A DNA stretch of 38,836 bases from Bacillus sp. 522_BSPC (GTDB lineage: Bacteria; Bacillota; Bacilli; Bacillales; Cytobacillaceae): the NCBI RefSeq assembly GCF_001076885.1, contig NZ_JVDT01000237.1, forward strand, positions 1 through 38,836, read 5' to 3'. The position numbers and the translations under genes were made by a program. This document shows positions 8,135-16,407 of this stretch, in pieces. Position 1 is the stretch's first letter. Each line of letters starts with the position of its first letter. The notes below the pieces were generated by a model. The model did not search any database. It was not told the DNA's origin and saw only the letters and a list, made by a program, of their open reading frames with translations.

Positions 8135-8740
8135 TTATTCCGAATCCTTTTCTAAATCATCAGGATAAACGGTTTCATCCAATACTTCCTTTGTGGCTTC
8201 GTCTGTTGTAAATATCTTAACCTGATAATCGTCTGAGTCCACACCACTATACAGTTGATACATCATACCTGTTATTCCGAGGCTAAAAATGGCAAAACTA
8301 TCCATACTATCCTCGTATTTCTCTTTATCAACCACTAACGTAAATTCAGAAAATGATTTATTATGCGTAATATCCTTAATGGACACATAATCATCACTCC
8401 CCTTCATTTCCTTTATGGATTCTTCTAGAGATGCTTCCATTTCCTTCATCATCTCTTTATGTTTTGCCTTAGACATTTTATAGGTAAGGGAACCATCGTC
8501 ATTTTTAGTAACTTTAATTCCCTCTTTTTCTACATCCGCAATAACCGTATCAATATCTTCCCCTTCAAACATGGAAGCTGGCAATGTGATTTCAACGTTT
8601 AAAAGACCTTTATCAACATCTACATTTTGTTCATCTGCCTGTTTGTTATTATCAGCATTTTCTTTTTTATCCTTATCCGCTGAACAAGAAGCAAGAATTA
8701 CCATACTTAATACAAAAAAAACAAAAGAAAATTTCCTCAT
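8135..8740 (-). CDS. Predicted lipoprotein of unknown function
   Basis: A 201-residue exported lipoprotein. MRKFSFVFFVLSMVILASC gives a short signal ending in the lipobox L-A-S-C. A hydrophilic linker rich in Asp, Asn and Lys follows, then a domain starting LLNVEITLPASMFEG with a Met- and Glu-rich helical segment (KAKHKEMMKEMEASLEES). I chose the ATG at 8740 because AAGGGGGA lies 5 to 7 bases before it; an in-frame ATG nine codons upstream lacks a ribosome site. It is the first gene of a two-lipoprotein unit. I do not recognise the mature domain. Similar domains occur in Bacillus lipoproteins of no known role. Confidence 0.75.
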   Translation of the reverse strand: MRKFSFVFFVLSMVILASCSADKDKKENADNNKQADEQNVDVDKGLLNVEITLPASMFEGEDIDTVIADVEKEGIKVTKNDDGSLTYKMSKAKHKEMMKEMEASLEESIKEMKGSDDYVSIKDITHNKSFSEFTLVVDKEKYEDSMDSFAIFSLGITGMMYQLYSGVDSDDYQVKIFTTDEATKEVLDETVYPDDLEKDSE

Positions 8741-8830
8741 AAAAATCCCCCTTAACCATTTTTTCATTAAACTTATGACAAAATCCTACCCATTATTATG
8801 CCTGCTTCCTCTTTTCCAATACATAAAAAA

Positions 8831-8890
8831 GGAAGCAGGGGACGGGTTCTTCTGAGAACATAACCTCAGAAGAACCGTCCCTCTACTTCC
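8831..8890. repeat. Intergenic inverted repeat, family copy C (extended arms)
   Basis: The left half starts GGAAGCAGGGGACGGG (from 8831). The right half ends AACCGTCCCTCTACTTCC (to 8890). The core GACGGTTCT/AGAACCGTC is extended inward by TCTGAG/CTCAGA and outward by GGAAG/CTTCC, around an 8-base loop. The left arm carries one extra G. It lies downstream of the Mrr-like gene. Confidence 0.8.
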
Positions 8891-9484
8891 TTAAACGAGC
8901 AATATCTCCTTCATTTCTTTTTCCTCTTTGCTTAAACTACTTAACCAGCTTTCCACAAGCTTGACACCGTCGATTAGTTCGACGTTTAAACCTTTGGCAT
9001 ATTCGTAAGCTGCAGGTGTAAAGCCGCCTGTTGTAATAACATACCCTCCTGCAGCTCCTCTTTTTACTATATTCGAATGAATAAGTGCAATTGGATCAAA
9101 AGGTAAATCTCCTTGATGACATTTGACTTGTCCAAGAAACAGTCCTTTTTCTGTTTCATGTTCGAAATCAACTCCAAAATCACCTGTTGAGGGAGTTACC
9201 CAGGTCGATCCACCTCTTGTTTGCTCCACAATTTCAGCAGCAAACTTTTCAAATTGAATCGGGTCTTGTTTTATGTAAATCTCAGAATAATTTGGAGAAT
9301 TTTCCTCAGTTTCTTTTCGAAATCGCAAATACAGCCCCATTGCCAATGTCTTTTTTAATTCATTACTCGATTCGATATGACTTGCCAAAAGCGAAGTCTG
9401 ATATTGATCTTCCTTTTTGGTCCAAAAATACTTTATAAAAGCCATCGTTAAAAGAATTGCTACAACAATCTCCATATAGAACAT
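8891..9484 (-). CDS. Membrane-anchored Mrr-like restriction endonuclease-fold protein
   Basis: A 197-residue protein. One N-terminal membrane helix (residues 4-20, EIVVAILLTMAFIKYFW) is followed by a soluble domain with the Mrr-type nuclease core: GDFGVDFEHE (Asp102, Asp106), then FLGQVKCHQ with Gln119-x-Lys121. After these come GGYVITTGGFTPAAYEYA and LNVELIDGVKL, both typical of Mrr_cat domains. Mrr enzymes cut modified DNA; membrane-tethered relatives are common in Firmicutes and mostly uncharacterised. The start at 9484 is chosen because AAGGAGTGG stands just before it. Upstream in-frame starts add residues that do not look like protein. The intact D...QxK set suggests a working nuclease fold. 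No partner methylase or helicase is adjacent. Confidence 0.8.
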   Translation of the reverse strand: MFYMEIVVAILLTMAFIKYFWTKKEDQYQTSLLASHIESSNELKKTLAMGLYLRFRKETEENSPNYSEIYIKQDPIQFEKFAAEIVEQTRGGSTWVTPSTGDFGVDFEHETEKGLFLGQVKCHQGDLPFDPIALIHSNIVKRGAAGGYVITTGGFTPAAYEYAKGLNVELIDGVKLVESWLSSLSKEEKEMKEILLV

Positions 9485-9579
9485 TCTCACCACTCCTTGC
9501 ATTATTAAAGGGTAGGCATTAATGGTTCTTTTTATACAGAGATTATCCAATCTATGCAATTAGGAAAACACCTTATGTA

Positions 9580-10041
9580 TTATTTCGTTTCCAACCTATC
9601 TCCCTTTAACAGCATATCAATATGGGGAATATTGTCTTCTAAATATACTTTTGAGATCGATTGAAAACCAAAGGACTGGTAAAACTTTCGCAAATAGTTC
9701 TGAGCCTGTATTTTTATTACCTCTTCATTTAATTCCTTTTTAAGGTAATCAATCCCGCGACTCACAAGCTCTTCCGCCAAGCCTTGACCTCTCCATTCTT
9801 TCTTCACTAAAATTCTTCCTAGCGAAGCCTCTGGATAAGAAACCCCTGGAGGTAAAATTCTCAAATAAGCAACAACCTCTCCCTCTTTTTCAGCAAATAA
9901 ATGATACGATTCAGTATCCTTCCCATCCACCTCTAAATATGGACAATTTTGTTCTACCACAAAAACAGCCGTTCTTTCTTTCAAAAGCGTATATAATTCC
10001 ATGTTCGTTAACTCATTAAAATTCTTTACATGCCATTTCAT
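9580..10041 (-). CDS. GNAT-family N-acetyltransferase, ElaA-like
   Basis: A 153-residue acetyltransferase of the ElaA type. Family features are the N-terminal YTLLKERTAVFVVEQNCPY and DGKDTESYHLF, the acetyl-CoA loop (GRILVKKEWRGQGLAEELV), and the C-terminal FYQSFGFQSISKVYLEDNIPHIDM. It would transfer acetyl from acetyl-CoA to an amine on an unknown small molecule or protein. The ATG at 10041 lies 8 bases after GGAGAGG and is preferred to the GTG three codons upstream. It starts 18 bases after the glycosyltransferase stop, so the two are probably one operon. Confidence 0.85.
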   Translation of the reverse strand: MKWHVKNFNELTNMELYTLLKERTAVFVVEQNCPYLEVDGKDTESYHLFAEKEGEVVAYLRILPPGVSYPEASLGRILVKKEWRGQGLAEELVSRGIDYLKKELNEEVIKIQAQNYLRKFYQSFGFQSISKVYLEDNIPHIDMLLKGDRLETK

Positions 10042-10059
10042 TTTTTTCACCTCTCCATA

Positions 10060-11133
10060 TTAGTTGTCTGTAGAGAAACAGCACTGTTTCCGTAACTCCT
10101 CCACTATCGCCTCGGCGTCATTTCTAAATCCATTCTCCTTTTTTTCTTGCTTCTCTCCATGATACTGATATTTTAGCATTTCTTCCCAATCTATTGTTTT
10201 GCCTAGTCCATGCTTACGAATATAGTTAATCGTATTTTGGTCTTCCTTCATTCCTTCTCTATTCAAAATCAGTAGCGGCACATTATAGACAACTGCCTCG
10301 CTTACCGTACCCCATCCTGCTTTTGAGATGACTAAATCACTCGCCGCGATATATGCTTGAGATTCCGTTTCCTCTTTTGGAATGGAGAACACATTATCCC
10401 TATCTACCTTTACATTGGAAGAAACAATAAAAACACAGTTATCACTTTCCCATAAAGGAAGGGTTTCAACTTCTATTCCATCTATCTTCATCCCCAGCCC
10501 AAAAAAGATAACGGTCCTCTTCCTAGTCGGATTAACCCAATCAAGAATATGCTCCATCTTTTCCGCTCGTACTTTTCGAGCACAAAAGGGAAACAATCGC
10601 TTTTCACAAGGCCAATCACTTTCCTGATTTCCAGCTAGTAGAAAAAAACAGGTCATTTTCGAATAGGAACTTTTCCAAATCTCTAATCTTTTTTGGTCTA
10701 ATAAGCTTTCATATGCTGTATACCAAGTAAAGTTAGATATACCTATCGACCGAATTCCTACTTTATCAGCAGCTTCAAAAGGCAGTGGAGAAATATCAGA
10801 GACTACCAAATCTATTTTCATTTGTTGGAAAAATTGAACCTCTAATTGAATCTTGTTTTCCCAATTCTCCACATACCGATCAAATTCTTTCGCTAGCTTC
10901 TTCTTATCTGGCTCTAGGCTTCCTTCTTTTAAAAAATAGCCAACATCTGTAGCAATCTTTCGAAAGGTAACTTGATTATATGGAAGTGAGTTCTGCAAAA
11001 ACTCCATCGCAAAAGCATGACATATAATGATGCGATAAGAAGGTTCTCGCTCTAAAAGTTCACGAATAATGGCAATAGAACGGGCAGCATGACCAAATCC
11101 ATAGTCAGAAATATAGTATGCGATTGTTTTCAT
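10060..11133 (-). CDS. Glycosyltransferase of MurG/GT28-like fold
   Basis: A 357-residue soluble protein with a GT-B type glycosyltransferase layout. The N-terminal motif YYISDYGFGHAARSIAI is the glycine/histidine loop seen in this group and in proteins related to the N-terminal domain of L-arabinokinase. The C-terminal nucleotide-sugar region includes AASDLVISKAGWGTVSEAV, which matches the GT28 C-terminal signature, and VPLLILNREGMKEDQNT. The start at 11133 follows AAAGGAGTACC; the 13 residues upstream in frame look non-coding. Donor and acceptor are unknown. It is upstream of, and probably cotranscribed with, the ElaA-like acetyltransferase. No membrane segment is visible. Confidence 0.75.
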   Translation of the reverse strand: MKTIAYYISDYGFGHAARSIAIIRELLEREPSYRIIICHAFAMEFLQNSLPYNQVTFRKIATDVGYFLKEGSLEPDKKKLAKEFDRYVENWENKIQLEVQFFQQMKIDLVVSDISPLPFEAADKVGIRSIGISNFTWYTAYESLLDQKRLEIWKSSYSKMTCFFLLAGNQESDWPCEKRLFPFCARKVRAEKMEHILDWVNPTRKRTVIFFGLGMKIDGIEVETLPLWESDNCVFIVSSNVKVDRDNVFSIPKEETESQAYIAASDLVISKAGWGTVSEAVVYNVPLLILNREGMKEDQNTINYIRKHGLGKTIDWEEMLKYQYHGEKQEKKENGFRNDAEAIVEELRKQCCFSTDN

Positions 11134-11385
11134 TGTAGGTACTCCTTTAAGCTTAATTCTTTTGCTACCCAATTTATTTATCTTTTATTTTAAACTTTTC
11201 TCTAGTTGCAAATAAAGTTTTATCGTTATATTTATCTATTCACTATTCAGACAGTACCTCAAGAAAATGATTGCTATTATTATTTTTACCTTTTTCTCCT
11301 TAAAATAAGAGAATTTAAGAGAAAAAGAAACTAACATGATTCAGCCTTTCCTACCTTCCCAATAGATTTCTAAATATAACCATCC

Positions 11386-11416
11386 TATAATGAAAGTATT
11401 ACAGAGAAAATTGGAG
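11386..11416 (+). promoter_or_regulatory. Probable promoter -10 and ribosome site of the YhhX-like gene
   Basis: TATAAT at 11386-11391 with a weak -35 (TAGATT, 11363-11368). GGAG (11413-11416) lies 8 bases before the TTG at 11425 and decides that start. Confidence 0.5.
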
Positions 11417-11424
11417 TGATAATC

Positions 11425-12441
11425 TTGTTGACAATTGGTTACATCGGTAATGGAAAAAGCACCAATCGCTATCATTTGCCCTTTGTTTTGCAGCGGGAAA
11501 ATATAAAGGTTAAAACCATTTATAGAAGAAATCCTTCTAATGATGCTTGGAAGAAGCATGATCAAATCTATTATTCTTCCAATTTAAATGAATTACTAAC
11601 TGATCCGGAAATACAGCTAATTGTCGTTTGTACTACTCATTCCTCTCATTATGAATATGCAAAAATGGCTCTTAATCATAATAAGCACGTTTTAGTAGAA
11701 AAACCATTTATGATGACATCTGAGGAAGCAGAAGAAATATACGCTTTAGCTAGAGAAAAAGGGCTAATTGTACAATGTTACCAGAATCGTCGCTTTGATT
11801 CTGATTTCTTAACGACACAAAAGGTTATCGATAGTGGAAAACTAGGAGAGGTTTTAGAAGTAGAAATGCATTATGACTATTTCAGACCAGAAGTACCAGA
11901 ATCTAGCCGTGATTTTCAATACTATAATAGCTTTTTATATGGACATGGCTGCCATACTATTGACCAAGCAATCTCTTACTTTGGCAAACCGAATAACATT
12001 CATTATGATGTAAGACAGCTTCTTGGCAGTGGAAGAATGAATGATTATTTTGATTTAGATTTATATTACGATACGTTAAAGGTCTCTATTAAGTCGAGCT
12101 ATTTCCGATTAAAGGAACGCCCTAGCTTTGTGGTCTATGGAAAAAAGGGTGTTTTTGTGAAACATACAAAAGACCGACAAGAAGAACATTTAAAGCTTTT
12201 TTATATGCCTGATCAACCTGATTTCGGCATCGACCTTCCTGAACACTACGGGACATTAACTTATTTAGATGAAAACGACCAATACCATGAAGAAAAAGTA
12301 GTTTCCGAGCGAGGCGACTATGGCAGAGTGTATGACCAATTATATGAAGTAATAATAAATGGGGCAGACAAACAAGTAAAAGATGAAGAAACAATGCTCC
12401 AAATGCACATTCTCGAAAAAGGCATGGAAGAATGTAAGTAA
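11425..12441 (+). CDS. Gfo/Idh/MocA oxidoreductase, YhhX-like
   Basis: An NAD(P)-dependent sugar-type oxidoreductase of 338 residues. The N-terminal Rossmann motif reads IGYIGNGKSTNRYHLPFVL, closely like Escherichia coli YhhX. The signature VLVEKPF carries the catalytic Lys of the E-K-P motif. QNRRFDSDF and the C-terminal GDYGRVYDQLYEVI complete the YhhX pattern. The TTG at 11425 is chosen because GGAGTG sits at proper spacing; a GTG at 11416 lies inside the ribosome site. It is a single gene with its own promoter and ends in a shared inverted repeat. The substrate is unknown. Confidence 0.85.
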   Translation: MLTIGYIGNGKSTNRYHLPFVLQRENIKVKTIYRRNPSNDAWKKHDQIYYSSNLNELLTDPEIQLIVVCTTHSSHYEYAKMALNHNKHVLVEKPFMMTSEEAEEIYALAREKGLIVQCYQNRRFDSDFLTTQKVIDSGKLGEVLEVEMHYDYFRPEVPESSRDFQYYNSFLYGHGCHTIDQAISYFGKPNNIHYDVRQLLGSGRMNDYFDLDLYYDTLKVSIKSSYFRLKERPSFVVYGKKGVFVKHTKDRQEEHLKLFYMPDQPDFGIDLPEHYGTLTYLDENDQYHEEKVVSERGDYGRVYDQLYEVIINGADKQVKDEETMLQMHILEKGMEECK

Positions 12442-12443
12442 GT

Positions 12444-12486
12444 AAAGTGACGGTTCCTCTGATGTAAGCACGAGAACCGTCACTTT
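12444..12486. repeat. Intergenic inverted repeat, family copy D
   Basis: Arms AAAGTGACGGTTC (12444-12456) and GAACCGTCACTTT (12474-12486) are perfect complements around a 17-base loop. The outer arm differs from the other copies (GTGAC for GGGAC) and the opposite arm changes to match. It lies between convergent genes. A short T run follows on the plus strand, so it may also terminate transcription. Confidence 0.85.
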
Positions 12487-12492
12487 TCCCCC

Positions 12493-14103
12493 TTATTTCA
12501 TCACTGCAACTGGATTTTCATATACTATTTCTCCATTGATTACGGTTTGTTTAATCGGGATGTCTTTGATGTGGTCTGGTTTTGTATTTAGAATAGATCC
12601 CTCTAGAATGACAAAATCCGCTAGCTTTCCTGGCTCAATGCTTCCTTTCATTTCTTCTTCAAAGGATGCGTAGGCTCCATTTATAGTAAAGATACGAATA
12701 GCATCTTCTAGAGAACTACATTCTTTTTCCCCAATAATCGTTCCATTTTTTGTTTTGCGAGTAACAATTTCTTGTATGCCTAATAGTGGTTCGAAGTCTG
12801 TAATTGGGCTATCTGATCCAGCTGCCACCTTTACTCCATGTTCTAGGTAGGATTGGGAGGGAAACATCCACTCTGCCTTCGAGCCAATATATTTTACATA
12901 TTCATCCCCAAAATCATAAAAGAAAGCTGGATTTATGACAATGACGGCATTCAACTTCTTTATTCGTTCCACCAGTTCTGGATTACATACAGAGGCATGT
13001 TCAATGCGATGGCGGTGATTTTCTCGAGGGAATTCGTTCACCACATGCTCGATACAATTTACCATCATTTCTACTGCTCCATCGCCAATCGCATGGGCAG
13101 TAATTTGACAGCCGGCATTGTGGGGGCGTTCCATTATGGTATTGACATCATCTTGGCTTTTATACAAAATGCCTTTATTAGTTGGATCTGTTACATATCC
13201 CTCACTCATAGCAGCAGTTTGCCCTGTGATACTTCCATCTAAAAACAATTTACTAGGACCGATTTTAAACCTTTCATTGCCTAAACCTGTTAAAATGCTT
13301 GCATCTAATGTCTTATCAATAGCATCTGAAGAGTTATCAAAAGATACAATGGACGCATATATTCGTAATTTAAAGTCTGCGTCTTTCGCTACTTTTTGCA
13401 AATAAAGGAGATGGTCACTTCCTTTTCCTCCCATATCATGAACACTTGTAATACCTGCTTGCATATAGTCTTTCGCTGCCAAATGTAAGCCAGAAAAAAC
13501 TTCTTGTTCTGTATAAACATCTTGATCGATAACTAGCATACGGGCTGCTTCCTTTAAAACGCCTGTTACTGCACCATCGACTCTTTCAATTTCGCCTCCT
13601 TCTGGATTCAGCGATTCAGCAGTGATCCCGCCAAGTTCTAACGCCTTACTATTCGCAGCAATTACATGCCCACATGACCTTTGAATATAGATAGGATGCA
13701 CAGTAGAGACAGAATCTAACTCTTTTTTATTAGGCATACGATTTTCTGCAACATTATTATCGTTATACGCCCAGCCTCTCACCCAGCTTCCCTCAGGTGT
13801 TAGTTCTGCCTTCGCCTTAAGCAATTCCAACACCTCATCAATCGACTTACAGGCTTTTAAATTTGTTGACACCTTTGTCAGTCCAAAATTAAGAAGATGA
13901 AGATGGGCATCAATAAATCCAGGCAATAACGAATTTCCATTAAGATCTATGACAGTGGTTTCCATTCCAATCCAACTGTTTATTTCTTCATTAGATCCGA
14001 CAGCAGCAATTTTATTGTCTACAACCGCCACTGCTTCATAAACGGAAAACATATCATCCACCGTAATAATTTCACCATTTATATATACTAAAGAAGCTTT
14101 CAT
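12493..14103 (-). CDS. YtcJ-type metal-dependent amidohydrolase
   Basis: A 536-residue amidohydrolase of the YtcJ/N-substituted formamide deformylase group. The metal-binding DAHLHLL motif (His67, His69) follows the N-terminal beta-sandwich segment LLPGF. Later family motifs are GQTAAMSEGYV, ITAHAIGDGAVEMMV, HRIEHASV and AAGSDSPITDFEPL, where the Asp is the usual catalytic base. The C-terminal GSIEPGKLADFVILE closes the sandwich. Such enzymes hydrolyse amide or formamide bonds; the true substrate is unknown. GGAGGAGAAAAA precedes the ATG at 14103, which overrides a longer in-frame ORF reaching 14193. It starts 13 bases after the aminotransferase stop and surely shares its transcript. Confidence 0.85.
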   Translation of the reverse strand: MKASLVYINGEIITVDDMFSVYEAVAVVDNKIAAVGSNEEINSWIGMETTVIDLNGNSLLPGFIDAHLHLLNFGLTKVSTNLKACKSIDEVLELLKAKAELTPEGSWVRGWAYNDNNVAENRMPNKKELDSVSTVHPIYIQRSCGHVIAANSKALELGGITAESLNPEGGEIERVDGAVTGVLKEAARMLVIDQDVYTEQEVFSGLHLAAKDYMQAGITSVHDMGGKGSDHLLYLQKVAKDADFKLRIYASIVSFDNSSDAIDKTLDASILTGLGNERFKIGPSKLFLDGSITGQTAAMSEGYVTDPTNKGILYKSQDDVNTIMERPHNAGCQITAHAIGDGAVEMMVNCIEHVVNEFPRENHRHRIEHASVCNPELVERIKKLNAVIVINPAFFYDFGDEYVKYIGSKAEWMFPSQSYLEHGVKVAAGSDSPITDFEPLLGIQEIVTRKTKNGTIIGEKECSSLEDAIRIFTINGAYASFEEEMKGSIEPGKLADFVILEGSILNTKPDHIKDIPIKQTVINGEIVYENPVAVMK

Positions 14104-14116
14104 TTTTTCTCCTCCT

Positions 14117-15418
14117 TCACCCACTAATCTTAGGAAGAATAACAGAATAAGCTTCATCCAATGACGTACGAATAATCGAGATTGCTTCATCAATTTCTGC
14201 TTTTTTCACAATAGTTGGAGGAATAAAGCGAATGACATTCTTATCCACCCCACATACTAGTAGCAATAACCCTTTATCTAATGCCTTTTCTTGAAGGATA
14301 CCAGCTACTTTTTTATCAGGCTCTCCGTTTTCATCAAAAAACTCTATACCAATCATTAACCCTTTTCCACGGATATCTACTATTCTTGTAAATTCTGTCC
14401 GCAGTCCTTCTAGCTTCTCGATAAAGTAGTCTCCCATTAGAGCAGCATTTTCGATTAATCCTCCTTCTAGCAGGTCGATTACTGCTAAAGCAGCTGCACA
14501 GGATACAGGATTCCCTCCATAAGTTCCACCATGAGACCCTTCTTCCCATTGATCCATTATTTCTTTTTTCGCAATCATGGCACTCAGTGGAAATCCATTA
14601 GCAATTCCTTTTGCTGCTGCCATAATGTCAGGCTTAATGCCGTAATGCTCCCATGCAAACATTTTTCCAGTACGTCCAAAACCTGTCTGCACTTCATCAA
14701 AAATAAGCATAATTCCATGTTTGTCACAAATTGCTCGAATTTCTTTGATAAATTCCAATGGCGGAACAATATACCCTCCTTCCCCTTGGATAGGCTCTAA
14801 TATGATTGCCGCAACTTGATCGGGAGCAATTAAATAAGAAAAGATATCCTCTAAGCTCTTCAAACAACGTTTTACTTCATCCCCTTCTGATAAACCGGAG
14901 CGTAAAGCATAAGGGTATTCTGCATAATAGACACTTGGCAGTAAACCTTCATAGTTTTTTCGATAATGGGAACTAGAAGCTGTTATACTAGTTGCGCCCA
15001 TTGTTCTTCCGTGAAAGCTTCGTTTAAAGGAAATAATCCCTGATCGCTTTGTGACCCGCTTCGCTAGTTTTATCACACCTTCAACTGCTTCTGCTCCACT
15101 ATTAGAAAAATAAACTTTATAATCTCCTCCCATTAACGCAACTAACTTCTCCGCTAATTCTACATATGAGGGATAGTAGACAATGTTATGGCAACCATGT
15201 ACTAAAGAATCAATTTGTTTTTTTGCCTGCTCATTTACATAGCGATGATTATGCCCTACATTTGTAACACCAATGCCACTCCCAAAGTCTAAATACTTCT
15301 TCCCGTTTTCATCATATAAATACATTCCTTCTGCCTTCACAATCCCTAATTCTGTAATTCTTTTTCCCACTGGTGGAATGACAGATTGTGCTCTTTCATA
15401 TAAAGACCTTGATTCCAT
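14117..15418 (-). CDS. Class III PLP-dependent aminotransferase (GabT/ornithine type)
   Basis: A 433-residue aminotransferase of the omega-amino-acid or acetylornithine/GABA type. The PLP lysine is Lys270 in AAAKGIANGFPLSAM. The DEVQTGFGRTG stretch (241-251) holds the ring-stacking Asp. SNSGAEAVEGVIKLAK binds phosphate, and FHGRTMGATSIT is conserved. It moves an amino group from an omega-amine donor to an oxo acid; I cannot name the donor. Gene order suggests that the amidohydrolase frees an amine which this enzyme then deaminates. AAGGGAG lies 9 bases before the ATG. The gene has a promoter with an overlapping operator just upstream, matching the site in front of the GntR regulator gene. Confidence 0.88.
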   Translation of the reverse strand: MESRSLYERAQSVIPPVGKRITELGIVKAEGMYLYDENGKKYLDFGSGIGVTNVGHNHRYVNEQAKKQIDSLVHGCHNIVYYPSYVELAEKLVALMGGDYKVYFSNSGAEAVEGVIKLAKRVTKRSGIISFKRSFHGRTMGATSITASSSHYRKNYEGLLPSVYYAEYPYALRSGLSEGDEVKRCLKSLEDIFSYLIAPDQVAAIILEPIQGEGGYIVPPLEFIKEIRAICDKHGIMLIFDEVQTGFGRTGKMFAWEHYGIKPDIMAAAKGIANGFPLSAMIAKKEIMDQWEEGSHGGTYGGNPVSCAAALAVIDLLEGGLIENAALMGDYFIEKLEGLRTEFTRIVDIRGKGLMIGIEFFDENGEPDKKVAGILQEKALDKGLLLLVCGVDKNVIRFIPPTIVKKAEIDEAISIIRTSLDEAYSVILPKISG

Positions 15419-15446
15419 TAGGCAAAACTCCCTTAACTCAATTTTT

Positions 15447-15502
15447 AACTGGTACTACCGGTTGGATAACCTTAATATAAAGCACTACTTATCCCTCTGC
15501 AA
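15447..15502 (-). promoter_or_regulatory. Promoter and GntR-type operator of the aminotransferase operon
   Basis: On the minus strand, TTGCAG (15497-15502) and TATATT (15474-15479) are 17 bases apart, a good sigma-A promoter. Just downstream, AACTGGTACTACCGGTT (15447-15463, plus strand) forms a near-perfect palindrome around one base, placed over or just after the expected start point. It matches the TGGTNNNACCA-like pattern of FadR-type GntR proteins, and the site at 16332-16348. Repression by the adjacent regulator is inferred. Confidence 0.7.
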
Positions 15503-15588
15503 TCAATCGGTAATATAATCTAACACACTTTTTTATAATTTTCTGATTTTTTACCAATAAAAAAATAAACCAATAGCGTTCCACTGGT

Positions 15589-16296
15589 TTATTCCAAAGT
15601 ACTATTCACTTGCCTTCCTGCGTTTTCTAACAGATGAATATCTTCCTTGACTGTATTTAGATGCTGCTTCATTACTATTACTGCTCTCTTTTCATCCCTA
15701 GTTTGTATTGCTTCAATCATTTCTAAATGCTGCTTTTGCGCCAATTCAATACTTGCCGGATTAATCTTTGTCAAATAAACAACTTGATCAGATAAGTCGG
15801 AAAAGGATTTGGTTAATATATAAAATAATTCATTGGGTACCGATTTTGCTAGCTCCATATGAAATTTTGCATCTAATTGAACATATTGATCCACGAAAAA
15901 ACGATTTTGCTCCATTTCTTCATAAACAGATTTCAATCTATCTATATTTTCCTGTGTAGCATAGATCGATGCCCTTTGAATAATAGAAATTTCTAGTACT
16001 TCACGAACCTCTAGTATATGGCGAATACCAGATAAAGACTTATCGACAAATCGACTTAAGGTATCTGCTACAACAGAAGTTTCTGGTTTCTTTACATAGG
16101 CTCCCTTGCCAACATGTACTTGTACGTAACCTTTTTCCTTTAATATTTTTATTGCCTCTCTTACAACATTTCTACTTACTTGGTAATAAGTCGCTAGTTC
16201 CCTTTCGGACATTAGTTTTGAACCAACTTTTAATTCCCCATTTAAAATACTATTCTCAATTGTTTTTACAATATCATTATAAAGAGCCTCGTTCAT
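15589..16296 (-). CDS. GntR-family regulator with FCD ligand domain (FadR subfamily)
   Basis: A 235-residue transcription factor. Its N-terminal winged helix includes GSKLMSERELATYYQVSRNVVREAIKIL, and the wing ends GYVQVHVGKGAYVKKPE. The C-terminal helical FCD domain (from about residue 90) carries the typical EVREVLEISIIQRAS and DAKFHMELA segments and the late QHLEMIEAI and MKQHLNTV, whose Asp/His residues usually hold a metal and a carboxylate ligand. The ATG at 16296 is preferred over a GTG four codons upstream because AAAGGTGG then lies 8 bases away. It probably controls the adjacent aminotransferase-amidohydrolase operon and itself, because both upstream regions share one operator sequence. 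Confidence 0.88.
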   Translation of the reverse strand: MNEALYNDIVKTIENSILNGELKVGSKLMSERELATYYQVSRNVVREAIKILKEKGYVQVHVGKGAYVKKPETSVVADTLSRFVDKSLSGIRHILEVREVLEISIIQRASIYATQENIDRLKSVYEEMEQNRFFVDQYVQLDAKFHMELAKSVPNELFYILTKSFSDLSDQVVYLTKINPASIELAQKQHLEMIEAIQTRDEKRAVIVMKQHLNTVKEDIHLLENAGRQVNSTLE

Positions 16297-16331
16297 GCTG
16301 TTTACCACCTTTTACGAGAACATTTTCATCC

Positions 16332-16348
16332 TACCGGTAATACCGGTT
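16332..16348 (-). promoter_or_regulatory. Operator in front of the GntR regulator gene (autoregulation site)
   Basis: TACCGGTAATACCGGTT contains the perfect 15-bp palindrome ACCGGTA-A-TACCGGT (16333-16347). It differs at only a few bases from the site at 15447-15463. It lies 36 bases upstream of the regulator start, in its leader or promoter. Confidence 0.7.
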
Positions 16349-16407
16349 TATTCTGAATATTATTACTTTAACATTTTTTCCCGCATCTGCCTAGCAATCA
16401 CTTTGGT

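Noticed and set aside
11341-11565. Minus-strand frame across the start of the YhhX-like gene
   Set aside because: It covers the promoter and start of a well supported gene and has no ribosome site or motif.
12853-13242. 129-codon plus-strand frame opposite the amidohydrolase
   Set aside because: It lies wholly opposite a conserved gene, has no ribosome site and no protein-like motifs.
14531-14800. Plus-strand frame opposite the aminotransferase
   Set aside because: It is a shadow of the conserved gene; its composition is rich in Phe, Cys and His and unlike real proteins.
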